Source: Rhodoplanes sp049284695
GTDB taxonomy: Bacteria; Pseudomonadota; Alphaproteobacteria; Rhizobiales; Xanthobacteraceae
Direction: 5' to 3'
NCBI GenBank assembly: GCA_049284695.1
Contig: JBAPYK010000272.1
Coordinates: 1 to 7,475, forward strand
DNA: 7,475 bases
A model generated the notes under the pieces. The model was not told the DNA's origin. It saw only the letters and a list, made by a program, of their open reading frames with translations, and searched no databases. Made by a program: the position numbers and the translations under genes. This document shows, in pieces, positions 1 through 6,810 of the stretch (positions within the stretch are counted from its first letter, which is position 1; the number at the start of each line of letters is the position of its first letter).

Positions 1-85
1 TGGTGCCCAGGAGAGGACTCGAACCTCCACGGCTTTCACCACTGGTACCTGAAACCAGCGCGTCTACCAATTCCGCCACCTGGGC
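1..85 (-). tRNA. tRNA-Leu (anticodon CAG), complete with encoded CCA
   Basis: Read on the minus strand, this is a full class II tRNA. The 7-bp acceptor stem GCCCAGG/CCTGGGC is followed by discriminator A and a genomically encoded CCA (complement of bases 1-3). The anticodon stem CTGGT/ACCAG encloses the loop TTCAGGT, giving anticodon CAG at plus positions 49-51, which reads CUG leucine codons. A long variable arm follows, as expected for tRNA-Leu, and then a T arm with loop TTCGAGT. The gene is complete and ends exactly at the window edge. It diverges from the SDR gene at 295 and has its own promoter just upstream (97-125). Confidence 0.97.
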
Positions 86-96
86 CGCAGTAAGAG

Positions 97-125
97 AAAT
101 AAGGGCCGCCATTTCTGCTTGTCAA
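97..125 (-). promoter_or_regulatory. Sigma-70-like promoter of the tRNA-Leu gene
   Basis: On the minus strand there is a perfect -35 hexamer TTGACA (plus 120-125), a 17-nt spacer (103-119) and a -10-like hexamer TTATTT (plus 97-102). This places the start of transcription a few bases before the mature tRNA 5' end at 85, as is usual for a stable-RNA promoter with a short leader. The -35 and spacer are ideal; the -10 is imperfect. The assignment is by motif and position only. Confidence 0.7.
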
Positions 126-152
126 CGCCGGCCGGCCGCATCTGCGCCGCTC

Positions 153-203
153 GAGCGAATTCCGTTCCACTCGATCGGAATGCGGGCGAGCGGCCATTCG
201 CCC
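153..203. repeat. Pair of small inverted repeats upstream of the NDUFA9-family gene
   Basis: Two adjacent hairpins lie between the divergent tRNA-Leu promoter and the SDR gene. The first pairs ATTCCG (159-164) with CGGAAT (176-181) around an 11-nt loop. The second pairs GGGCGA (184-189) with TCGCCC (198-203) around an 8-nt loop. The block opens with GAGCGAATT (153-161), the same nine bases that open the second hairpin of the element at 1267-1350, and both use an ATTCCG/CGGAAT core. This suggests a degenerate or partial copy of the same intergenic element. It could lie in the 5' leader of the SDR gene. No convincing promoter for that gene was found. Confidence 0.4.
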
Positions 204-294
204 CTATACAGCGCTGGAGCGATCTTGTATGCCGCCTGAACCGCGCCATTTCTTGTGAGTTCGGCCCTTCCCTGCGCGTTAAGGAGCGGCGGAC

Positions 295-1266
295 ATGACC
301 GCGATGTCCAATTCCGACATGCTCATCACGATTTTCGGCGCCTCCGGGTTTCTCGGCCGCCACGTGGTGCGGGCGCTCGCCCGGGACGGTTATCGCATCC
401 GCGCCGCCGTGCGCCGCCCCGATCTTGCCGGTCATCTGCAGCCGCTCGGCCGGGTGGGGCAAATTCATGCGGTCCAAGCCAATCTCCGTCACCCGGCCTC
501 GGTCGAGGCGGCGGTTCACGACAGCGCGGTTGTCGTCAATCTGGTCGGAATTCTGTTCGAGCGCGGCCGCCAGCGCTTTGCCGCCGTGCACGCGGGCGGC
601 GCCGAATTGGTGGCGCGCGCCGCGGCCGCCCACGGCGCGCGTCTCGTTCATGTGTCCGCGATCGGCGCCGATGAGAACGCCACCGCCGCTTATGCCCGCA
701 CCAAGGGATTGGGCGAAGCGGCGGTGTTCGCTGCGGTGCCTGACGCCGTCGTGTTTCGGCCGTCGGTCATCTTCGGGCCGGACGATGATTTCTTCAACAA
801 GTTCGGCGCGATGGCACGCCTGGCGCCGTTCTTGCCGCTGGTCGGCGGCGGACACACCCGGTTCCAGCCGGTGTTCGGCGGCGACGTCGGCGAGGCGGTC
901 GCCAAGGCGGTCGCGAACGAGACCAAGCCCGGCACGATCTACGAACTGGGCGGACCCGAAGTCTACACGTTCAAACAGCTGATGCAGTTCGTGCTCGCGA
1001 CGATCGACCGCCGCCGCCTGCTGCTGCCCATCCCGTTCTGGGTGGCGAAGCTCATGGGCCAGTTTCTGCAGTTCTTGCCGGTGCCGCCGCTGACGCCCGA
1101 CCAGGTGGAACTTCTGAAGCAGGACAACGTCGTCTCCGCCGCTGCGCAGGGCGAGGGGCGAACGCTGCAAGGGCTCGGCATCGAAGCGCGATCCGTCGAG
1201 ACGATCGTCCCGTCCTACTTGTGGCGCTACCGCAAGACCGGACAATTCCGCCGCAGTCTTGCCTAA
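295..1266 (+). CDS. Complex I NDUFA9-family atypical SDR protein (NAD(P)-binding)
   Basis: This 323-residue protein is an extended/atypical short-chain dehydrogenase of the NDUFA9 family, the bacterial relatives of the 39-kDa accessory subunit of respiratory complex I. The Rossmann nucleotide-binding motif GASGFLG is at residues 15-21, just after the first beta strand. Other family features are VNLVGI (81-86), HVSAIGA (119-125), a YxxxK pair (Y133, K137) and FRPSVIFGP (154-162). The middle and C-terminal parts (about 190-320) match the substrate-side lobe of the family. There is no signal peptide, so it is cytoplasmic or peripheral to the membrane. The ATG at 295 is chosen because AAGGAG (281-286) sits 8 nt upstream; in-frame ATGs at 304 and 319 are alternatives. 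In alphaproteobacteria the family is usually annotated as a complex I-related protein, but its enzymatic substrate, if any, is not known to me. It is followed by a hairpin element and then a flavin dehydrogenase gene. Confidence 0.88.
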   Translation: MTAMSNSDMLITIFGASGFLGRHVVRALARDGYRIRAAVRRPDLAGHLQPLGRVGQIHAVQANLRHPASVEAAVHDSAVVVNLVGILFERGRQRFAAVHAGGAELVARAAAAHGARLVHVSAIGADENATAAYARTKGLGEAAVFAAVPDAVVFRPSVIFGPDDDFFNKFGAMARLAPFLPLVGGGHTRFQPVFGGDVGEAVAKAVANETKPGTIYELGGPEVYTFKQLMQFVLATIDRRRLLLPIPFWVAKLMGQFLQFLPVPPLTPDQVELLKQDNVVSAAAQGEGRTLQGLGIEARSVETIVPSYLWRYRKTGQFRRSLA

Positions 1267-1350
1267 GCATTTTCCGGCGAACTGAGAACCGATTCGCCGC
1301 AGCAAAGACAAAGGGAGCGAATTTCAATTCCGTAGGAACGGAATTTCGCT
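1267..1350. repeat. Two-hairpin intergenic repeat element, probably a dispersed Rhizobiales type
   Basis: The element starts directly after the stop codon of the SDR gene. Hairpin 1 pairs CGGCGAA (1275-1281) with TTCGCCG (1293-1299), 7 bp with an 11-nt loop. Hairpin 2 has a perfect 8-bp inner stem, AATTCCGT (1326-1333) with ACGGAATT (1338-1345), around the tetraloop AGGA. It is extended by AGCGA (1316-1320) with TCGCT (1346-1350) across a 5-nt one-sided bulge. The order and wording, TTTTCCGGCGAA, then GAACCGATTCGCC, then a second GAGCGAATT hairpin, resemble a repeat I remember as common between genes in Bradyrhizobium-like genomes. That resemblance is recall, not a search result. It may stop transcription or stabilise the upstream mRNA 3' end, but no U-tract follows. 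Confidence 0.6.
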
Positions 1351-1387
1351 GTGGCCGATCGCAGGTTTGGGGGGCGCATCGATCGTG

Positions 1388-2536
1388 ATGCCGATCACGA
1401 ATATCGCCGATTTGCGCACGCTCGCGCGACGGCGCGTGCCGCGCGCGCTGTTCGAGTATGTCGAGAGCGGCTCCTATGACGAGATCACGCTCAAGGCGAA
1501 TATTGACGCCTTGCACGCGCTTCGCTTTCGTCAGCGCGTTCTCGTCGATACGACCGCCCGCTCGCTCGAAACCGAACTCCTGGGCGACAAGGTCGCGATG
1601 CCGCTGGCGATCGCGCCGACCGGGCTGACCGGCTTGTTGCGTGGCGGCGGCGAGATTCTAGCGGCGCGCGCCGCCGAAGCGGCCGGCATTCCCTATTGCC
1701 TGTCCACCATGTCGATTGCGACCATCGAGGACATCCGCGCCGCGATCAGCCGCCCGTTCTGGTTTCAGCTCTATGTGCTGCGCGACCGCGGTTTCAGCCA
1801 ATCGATGATCGACCGCGCGAAGGCGGCGCAATGCTCCGTGCTCGTCGTCACCGTCGATCTGCCCCTGCGCGGGCAGCGTCACTCCGACATCAAGAACGGG
1901 CTCACCGTGCCGCCGCGAGTGACGTTGCGCAATCTGTGGGACATCGCGACCAAGCCCGGCTGGGCTTTTGGCGTGCTCATGAGCAAGCGCAAGACGTTCG
2001 GAAACATCGAGGCCTATCTGAACAAGGGCCGCGTCAGCATGATGGGCGCGGGCGAGTGGTCGACCGAGCATTTCGACCAGACGCTCAACTGGCGCGACCT
2101 GGAATGGATTCGCGGCCTGTGGCCCGGCAAACTCGTCATCAAGGGCATTCTCGACGTCGATGACGCGAGAACCGCGGTCTCGGTCGGCGCCGATGGGATT
2201 GTCGTGTCCAACCACGGCGGGCGGCAACTCGACGGCGCGCCGGCATCGATCGCCGCGTTGCCCGAGATCGCACGCGTGGTCGGCGATCGGATTGAGGTTC
2301 TGTTCGACAGCGGCATTCGCTCGGGGCAGGACGTGATGAAAGCGCTCGCCCTCGGCGCGCGCGGCTGCATGATCGGACGCGCCCACCTCTACGGACTTGC
2401 GGCGATGGGCGAGAAGGGCTGCGCCATCGTGCTTGACCTCATTCGGCGCGAGCTCGAGATCACAATGATGCTTACCGGCGTGACCGACTTGCGGCGCGTC
2501 GATCCCGACGTGCTCTACCGTGCCCCGCGGGCATGA
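1388..2536 (+). CDS. lldD: FMN-dependent alpha-hydroxy-acid dehydrogenase, L-lactate dehydrogenase (LldD) type
   Basis: The 382-residue product is a full-length TIM-barrel flavoprotein of the glycolate oxidase / L-lactate dehydrogenase family. LldD enzymes oxidise L-lactate to pyruvate with FMN and pass electrons to the membrane quinone pool. Expected active-site residues are present: Y24, Y129 (in FWFQLY), D157 (in VTVDLP), K252 (in LVIKG), H276 and R279 in the signature SNHGGRQLDG, and the phosphate-binding DSGIRSG (307-313) with GRAH (330-333). The first three coincide with the spinach glycolate oxidase numbering. The last three are all shifted by 22, which fits a longer loop in the middle (about 165-225), the region that differs in membrane-associated LldD. 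The ATG at 1388 is chosen because the protein then begins MPITNIADL like relatives; GTG 1385 or TTG 1367 are possible. The Shine-Dalgarno is poor (only a G-run at 1369-1374). Substrate may be another 2-hydroxy acid. Confidence 0.88.
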   Translation: MPITNIADLRTLARRRVPRALFEYVESGSYDEITLKANIDALHALRFRQRVLVDTTARSLETELLGDKVAMPLAIAPTGLTGLLRGGGEILAARAAEAAGIPYCLSTMSIATIEDIRAAISRPFWFQLYVLRDRGFSQSMIDRAKAAQCSVLVVTVDLPLRGQRHSDIKNGLTVPPRVTLRNLWDIATKPGWAFGVLMSKRKTFGNIEAYLNKGRVSMMGAGEWSTEHFDQTLNWRDLEWIRGLWPGKLVIKGILDVDDARTAVSVGADGIVVSNHGGRQLDGAPASIAALPEIARVVGDRIEVLFDSGIRSGQDVMKALALGARGCMIGRAHLYGLAAMGEKGCAIVLDLIRRELEITMMLTGVTDLRRVDPDVLYRAPRA

Positions 2537-2561
2537 TTCGACGGCGCTCGCAACGGTTTCG

Positions 2562-3737
2562 TCAGCCGCGCAATGCGTCAACGAGGTCGGTCGCCTCCCA
2601 CGGGAGGTCGAGATCGGGGCGGCCGAAATGCCCGTACACCGCAAGCGGCCGATAGAAACCTCGCTCGCCCCGGAGCGCCGGCTGCGTGCGCAGGCCGAAG
2701 CGCCGCATGATGGCGGCGGGGCGGAAATCCATCGCGCGCTCGATGCGGCCGGCGATGTCTTGGTCGGGAATCGTCCCGGTGCCGAAGGTCGCGACCGACA
2801 AACTCAAAGGATGCGCCCGGCCGATCGCATAAGCGAGGTGCACCTCGCAGCGTTTGGCAAGCCCCGCTGCAACGACATTCTTGGCGGCGCAGCGGGCGGC
2901 ATAGGCCCCGATGCGGTCGATGCGCGAAGGGTCTTTGCCCGATAACGCGGCCCCGCTCTGCCGGGCGATCTCGCCGTACGTGTCGATGCCGTTCTTGCGC
3001 CCTGTCAGCCCCGCATGCCGCGCCGGCCCGCCGATTTCGTACGGGTCGCCAGCATTGATATAGATCTCCGTCCGGTCGTCGGGGCGCATGTCGTCATCAT
3101 TGAAGGTCCTGGTCACGACCGCGCGCAAGCCCTCCTCGACCCGGCGTTTCGTTGTGCCCGCGGACGCCGCCGCGGTGACCGCGATGGTATGGATGCGGAC
3201 AAGGGCGCGATCACGGTACTCAATCGAGACTTGCGTTTTTGCGTCCGGTGACAGCCACGCCAGGCTCGGGCGCGCGCGGTCGAGCGCCCGCGCGAGCCTG
3301 TGCGCAAGACTGATCGGCAGCGGCATCAGTTCGGGCGTCTCTAGGCAGGCATAGCCAAACACATTCGCTTGGTCGAGGGCGAAGCAAGTTTCGATCGCTG
3401 CCTCGTCGGGCTTCACGCACGAAGGCTGGCGCATGCTCTTCGGCAATTCGACGAGGCTGGTCAGAATCGAGCAGTTGCGGGCATCGAAGCCGCCCTCGAC
3501 ATAGCCGACATCGGCGATCACCTTGCGGGCGAGCGACGGCAGATCGATCACAGCCTCGGCGGCGAAGCGCGCGGCGAGGAAGACGACGCCGGTCGCGACC
3601 GCGCATTCGACCACGGCATGTGCGGCTGCGTCGTGGCGCAGGAAGGCGTCGATCGCCGCATCGCTGATCTGGTCGCACAATTTGTCCGGATGGCCCGGCG
3701 TCACCGATTCGGAAGTGAAAATCATGTCGCGCGGCAT
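2562..3737 (-). CDS. Divergent S-adenosylmethionine synthetase (MetK) family protein
   Basis: This 391-residue protein aligns with MetK along its whole length. Canonical MetK makes S-adenosylmethionine from ATP and methionine using Mg2+ and K+. Retained features are SESV..GHPDK (9-19; H16, D18, K19), E44, DAK (165-167), GLTGRK (243-248), SGKD (266-269), D274, YAIG (303-306) and YGHFGR near the C-terminus. Several otherwise near-invariant positions differ. SEGHPDK reads TPGHPDK. The GAGDQG signature reads FALDQA (119-124). GGGAFSGKD reads SGAALSGKD. E. coli E55, D238 and K269 correspond to R57, H241 and R272, and the flexible-loop glutamine (Q98) is not at its place. The reading frame is clean and family length is normal, so it is not an obvious pseudogene. 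The start ATG has GAGAGG (3743-3748) 5 nt upstream, overlapping the stop of the preceding ATPase gene, which implies an operon. It is probably a specialised paralogue rather than the housekeeping enzyme, so metK is not assigned. Confidence 0.85.
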   Translation of the reverse strand: MPRDMIFTSESVTPGHPDKLCDQISDAAIDAFLRHDAAAHAVVECAVATGVVFLAARFAAEAVIDLPSLARKVIADVGYVEGGFDARNCSILTSLVELPKSMRQPSCVKPDEAAIETCFALDQANVFGYACLETPELMPLPISLAHRLARALDRARPSLAWLSPDAKTQVSIEYRDRALVRIHTIAVTAAASAGTTKRRVEEGLRAVVTRTFNDDDMRPDDRTEIYINAGDPYEIGGPARHAGLTGRKNGIDTYGEIARQSGAALSGKDPSRIDRIGAYAARCAAKNVVAAGLAKRCEVHLAYAIGRAHPLSLSVATFGTGTIPDQDIAGRIERAMDFRPAAIMRRFGLRTQPALRGERGFYRPLAVYGHFGRPDLDLPWEATDLVDALRG

Positions 3738-3749
3738 TGTCGCCTCTCA
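3738..3749 (-). promoter_or_regulatory. Shine-Dalgarno of the MetK-like gene overlapping the ATPase stop codon
   Basis: On the minus strand the ATPase stop TGA (3749-3747) shares its last two bases with GAGAGG (3748-3743), which lies 5 nt before the ATG of the MetK-like gene at 3737. Ribosomes finishing the ATPase would stop on top of the next initiation site. This supports a single transcript and possible translational coupling. Confidence 0.7.
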
Positions 3750-6700
3750 ACTCATCACAGGCGGGCGAGGGCCCAGATCGTCGCGGACAAGATAGCCGAT
3801 CAGGCGGTTGGCGACCGTGCTGGCCGCGACCATGCCGGCGATGCCGAGACTTTGGCGGAAGCCGAGCGGCGCGAGACCGAACAGGCGCCGCGTGATTGGG
3901 AAAAGCTGGACGCCCAGCTGCAGCGCTCCGGAGAGCGCGACGGCGCCGTAAAGCGTGAGGTTAGGCCGTCGGAGGAGGGTCGCCTCGATCCCGTGCGTCT
4001 CCGAGCGACAGGACAGGCCGTGCACGATCTGGCTGAGCGTCAGCCCGTGAAACACGATGGTGCGCGCTTGCGCCGCGCCCGTTGCGCCGCCCGCCAGGAA
4101 ATAACCGGCAAGCGCGCTTGTGCCGAGGACGGCGCCTTCGCGCAGGATGCGGCGGAAATCGGCCCGGTCGAGAATGGGCACGCGCGGATCGTGCGGAGGC
4201 TCGTCGAGCACGTCGGGCTCCGGCGGCTCCAGTCCGAGGGCGAGCGCCGGCAGCGGATCGGAGGCGAGATTGAGCCACAGCAGCTGCATCGGCGTCAGCG
4301 GCTCCGGGCCGCCGACAATCGCCGCCCCAAGCATGACGAAGGTCTCCGAGGCATTGGTCGAGACGAGGTAACGCAGGACCTTGCGGATATTGGCATAAGT
4401 GGCGCGACCAAGCCGAATGGCTTCGATGATGCCTTCGAGGTCGTCGCCCGCAAGCACAATGTCGGCGACCTCGCGCGCGACATCGGTGCCGGCCCCGCCC
4501 ATGGCGATGCCGACATTGGCGGCGCGCAATGCCGGGCTGTCATTGATGCCGTCGCCGGTCATCGCGACGATATGGCCGTCGGCCTGCAGCGCCTTGACGA
4601 TGTTGAGCTTGTCGACCGGGCTCACGCGCGCGAACACCTGCGGCTGCGCCGCCAGCGCCGTCAGCACGTCCGGGGCAAGCCCCGCGATCTGTCCCGCCTC
4701 CAGCACTTTCAGCTCGCCGTCATAGGCGAGGTTGAGGTCGCGCGCGATGGCGAACGCCGTTGCGCTCTGGTCGCCGGTGATCATCACAGGACGAATGCCG
4801 GCTTTGCGCAACTGTCTCAGCGCGGGAATGACGCTCGGCCGAATCGGGTTGGCGATCCCGGCGAGGCCGAGCCAGACGAGGTCGCGCTCGTCGCGCGGAT
4901 CGCCGCCCGCTTCCCCGACCGCGACGCCGAGCACGCGTAACGCCTGGCCGGCCATGCGGTCGTTGGCCTTGAGCGCGGACGCGCGCGTTTCCTCGTCGAG
5001 CGGCGCAACGCCACTAGCCCCGTGATAGGCCGAGCAGCGCGCGAGAACCTCCACAGGATCGCCCTTGACGCAGAGCAGCCGGCCTCCGTTCGCCGTCGCG
5101 TGCAGGGTGCTCATGCGCTTGCGGCCATCGCCGCGCCCGACCGTCGCGAGCACGCGGGCGGAGGCGCGGAGCTTCGCCACGTCGATATCGAAGGCGATCG
5201 CCGCTTCGACCAGCGCGCTTTCGGTCGGCGTGCCTTCGACTTCGAACCCCTTCGGGGCAAGCCGCACGATTGCTTCGCTACAAAGGGCTGCCACTTCGAG
5301 CAGGCGGCGGCAGATGGCGCGCGTGGGCTCATCGGCCGCCTTTCCGCCATGCGTGAGCCGGCCGCTATCGTGCCTGAGTTCGGCGCCGCCCGCGTCCAAG
5401 GCGACCGTCGCCATGCGGTTCTCGGTGAGCGTGCCGGTCTTATCGAGGCCGATGACCTCGATCGCGCCCAAAGTCTCGACCGCTTCGAGCTTGCGCACCA
5501 GCACGTTGCGGCGGCGCATATCCTGGATGCCGAGCGCGAGTGTCGTCGTCGCAACGGCCGGAAGGCCCTCCGGAATGGCCGCGACCGCCAGCGAGATCGC
5601 GGTGCGCATCATCGGCAACAGGCCGTGCCCGCGCAACAAGCCGAGGCCGAACACGGCGGCGCAGATCAATCCGTTGACGATGATGAGCTCTCGCTCCACG
5701 TCGCCAAGCTGGCGTTGGATCGGCGTCTCCGGCGGCCGGACGGCGCCGAGAAGTTGTTGCACGCGGCCGATCTCGGTTGATGGACCGGTCGCGGTGATCA
5801 GCGCCATGCCGGAACCACCGGTGACGGCGGTGCCGCGGAACACCATGTTGCGCCGGTCAGGCAAGCCGGTGTCCGCCGGCAGCACGATCTCGGCCTCCTT
5901 GTGCACGGGGAGCGCTTCGCCGGTCAGCGCCGACTCGTTGATGGTGAGATCATCGCCGGCAATCAGGCGCGCGTCGGCGGGAATGAGCATGCCGCGCTCG
6001 ATCAGCAGAAGATCGCCGGGGACGAGTTCGACCGGGTCCACCAGTCGGCGCTGCCCGGCGCGGATCACCGACACCGGCTTGAGCGCGTAATTCGAAAGCC
6101 CGAGGATCGTCTGCTCCGCCTGCCGTTCGGTGGCCGTAGCGATGCCGGCATTGAGCAGCACGACGGCCGCGATGACGGCGGCGTCCGCTATCCCTCCGGT
6201 GACCAGCGAGAGGGCGGCCGAAGCGCCCAGGAGCGCGATCGGCAGGGTGGTCATCTGCTCGATCAAAATTGCGGCGCTCGATCGCGCTTCCGTCCGGCGC
6301 AGTTCGTTGCGACCAGACTCCATCAGTCGCGAGGCGATTTCCGCTTCCGCGAGCCCGTCGCTGAGCCCGGTCCGAAGCCGGTCGGCCGTATCCGGCGGGG
6401 TCAGGCTGTACCACGCATCCGACGCGACCGCGTGTACAATGGCGACCGAGGCAGAAAGCGCATGCGGCGGCTCGGGCGCATTCTCAGCGCGCGGCGGAGG
6501 CTCGCCGGCGACGACCGCATCGATCGCCGACCCGAGATCGGCGCTGGTGGCGGGCGGGCCGTATTCGACGAGCACCGACCCGGTCACGGCGCTAACGCGC
6601 ACCGAAAAGACGCCGCGGCGCCCCGCGAGCGTCGCTTCGACGGTGTGAACGTGCTCCGGTTGGGCGATAAGGCCGGGATGGCGAAAACGCACGCGCCCCG

Positions 6701-6761
6701 CGACCCGGTCATGGATTACGCGCACGCCTCCGACCTTCGACCCGTTTTCTCCCTGCGTCAC
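3747..6761 (-). CDS. Type II (SERCA/PMR1-like) cation-transporting P-type ATPase with N-terminal HMA-like domain
   Basis: From GTG 6761 this is a 1004-residue membrane pump. Residues 23-67 look like an HMA_2-type ferredoxin-like fold but lack the CxxC metal motif. The core follows: M1/M2 (about 163-187 and 191-211), actuator TGEA (280-283), M3/M4 with PEGLP (397-401), phosphorylation motif DKTGTLT (440-446, D440 phosphorylated), nucleotide domain KGDP (566-569), MITGD (660-664), hinge TGDGINDSP (735-743) and six C-terminal helices. N803 and E806 in M5 and N831, S834 and D835 in M6, with the PEGLP glutamate, match SERCA cation-site positions. There is no CPx motif, so it is not a heavy-metal P1B pump. 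Ca2+, Mn2+ or Mg2+ are plausible substrates; the sequence does not decide. GTG 6761 has GGGA 7 nt upstream and avoids overlap with the divergent gene at 6811. Upstream starts ATG 6812, ATG 6830 and TTG 6842 would overlap it. It heads an operon with the MetK-like gene. Confidence 0.9.
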   Translation of the reverse strand: MTQGENGSKVGGVRVIHDRVAGRVRFRHPGLIAQPEHVHTVEATLAGRRGVFSVRVSAVTGSVLVEYGPPATSADLGSAIDAVVAGEPPPRAENAPEPPHALSASVAIVHAVASDAWYSLTPPDTADRLRTGLSDGLAEAEIASRLMESGRNELRRTEARSSAAILIEQMTTLPIALLGASAALSLVTGGIADAAVIAAVVLLNAGIATATERQAEQTILGLSNYALKPVSVIRAGQRRLVDPVELVPGDLLLIERGMLIPADARLIAGDDLTINESALTGEALPVHKEAEIVLPADTGLPDRRNMVFRGTAVTGGSGMALITATGPSTEIGRVQQLLGAVRPPETPIQRQLGDVERELIIVNGLICAAVFGLGLLRGHGLLPMMRTAISLAVAAIPEGLPAVATTTLALGIQDMRRRNVLVRKLEAVETLGAIEVIGLDKTGTLTENRMATVALDAGGAELRHDSGRLTHGGKAADEPTRAICRRLLEVAALCSEAIVRLAPKGFEVEGTPTESALVEAAIAFDIDVAKLRASARVLATVGRGDGRKRMSTLHATANGGRLLCVKGDPVEVLARCSAYHGASGVAPLDEETRASALKANDRMAGQALRVLGVAVGEAGGDPRDERDLVWLGLAGIANPIRPSVIPALRQLRKAGIRPVMITGDQSATAFAIARDLNLAYDGELKVLEAGQIAGLAPDVLTALAAQPQVFARVSPVDKLNIVKALQADGHIVAMTGDGINDSPALRAANVGIAMGGAGTDVAREVADIVLAGDDLEGIIEAIRLGRATYANIRKVLRYLVSTNASETFVMLGAAIVGGPEPLTPMQLLWLNLASDPLPALALGLEPPEPDVLDEPPHDPRVPILDRADFRRILREGAVLGTSALAGYFLAGGATGAAQARTIVFHGLTLSQIVHGLSCRSETHGIEATLLRRPNLTLYGAVALSGALQLGVQLFPITRRLFGLAPLGFRQSLGIAGMVAASTVANRLIGYLVRDDLGPRPPVMS

Positions 6762-6810
6762 CGAATTTTCCCAATTGATTCTGTTCGGCAATTCCTGCAC
6801 CTGACGAGGC

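Noticed and set aside
64..1311. A 415-codon minus-strand open frame opposite the NDUFA9-family gene
   Set aside because: It overlaps the tRNA-Leu gene and its promoter, has no recognisable domain, and lies opposite a well-supported gene with a good ribosome site.
1658..2644. A 328-codon minus-strand frame opposite the LldD gene
   Set aside because: It is a shadow of a conserved flavoprotein. The translated sequence has the composition of complementary high-GC codons and no motif.
3369..4940. A 523-codon open frame on the plus strand, antisense to the MetK-like and ATPase genes
   Set aside because: It is opposite two clearly recognised proteins. Its translation is rich in R, G, A, D and H with no family motif, as expected of the complement of high-GC coding DNA.
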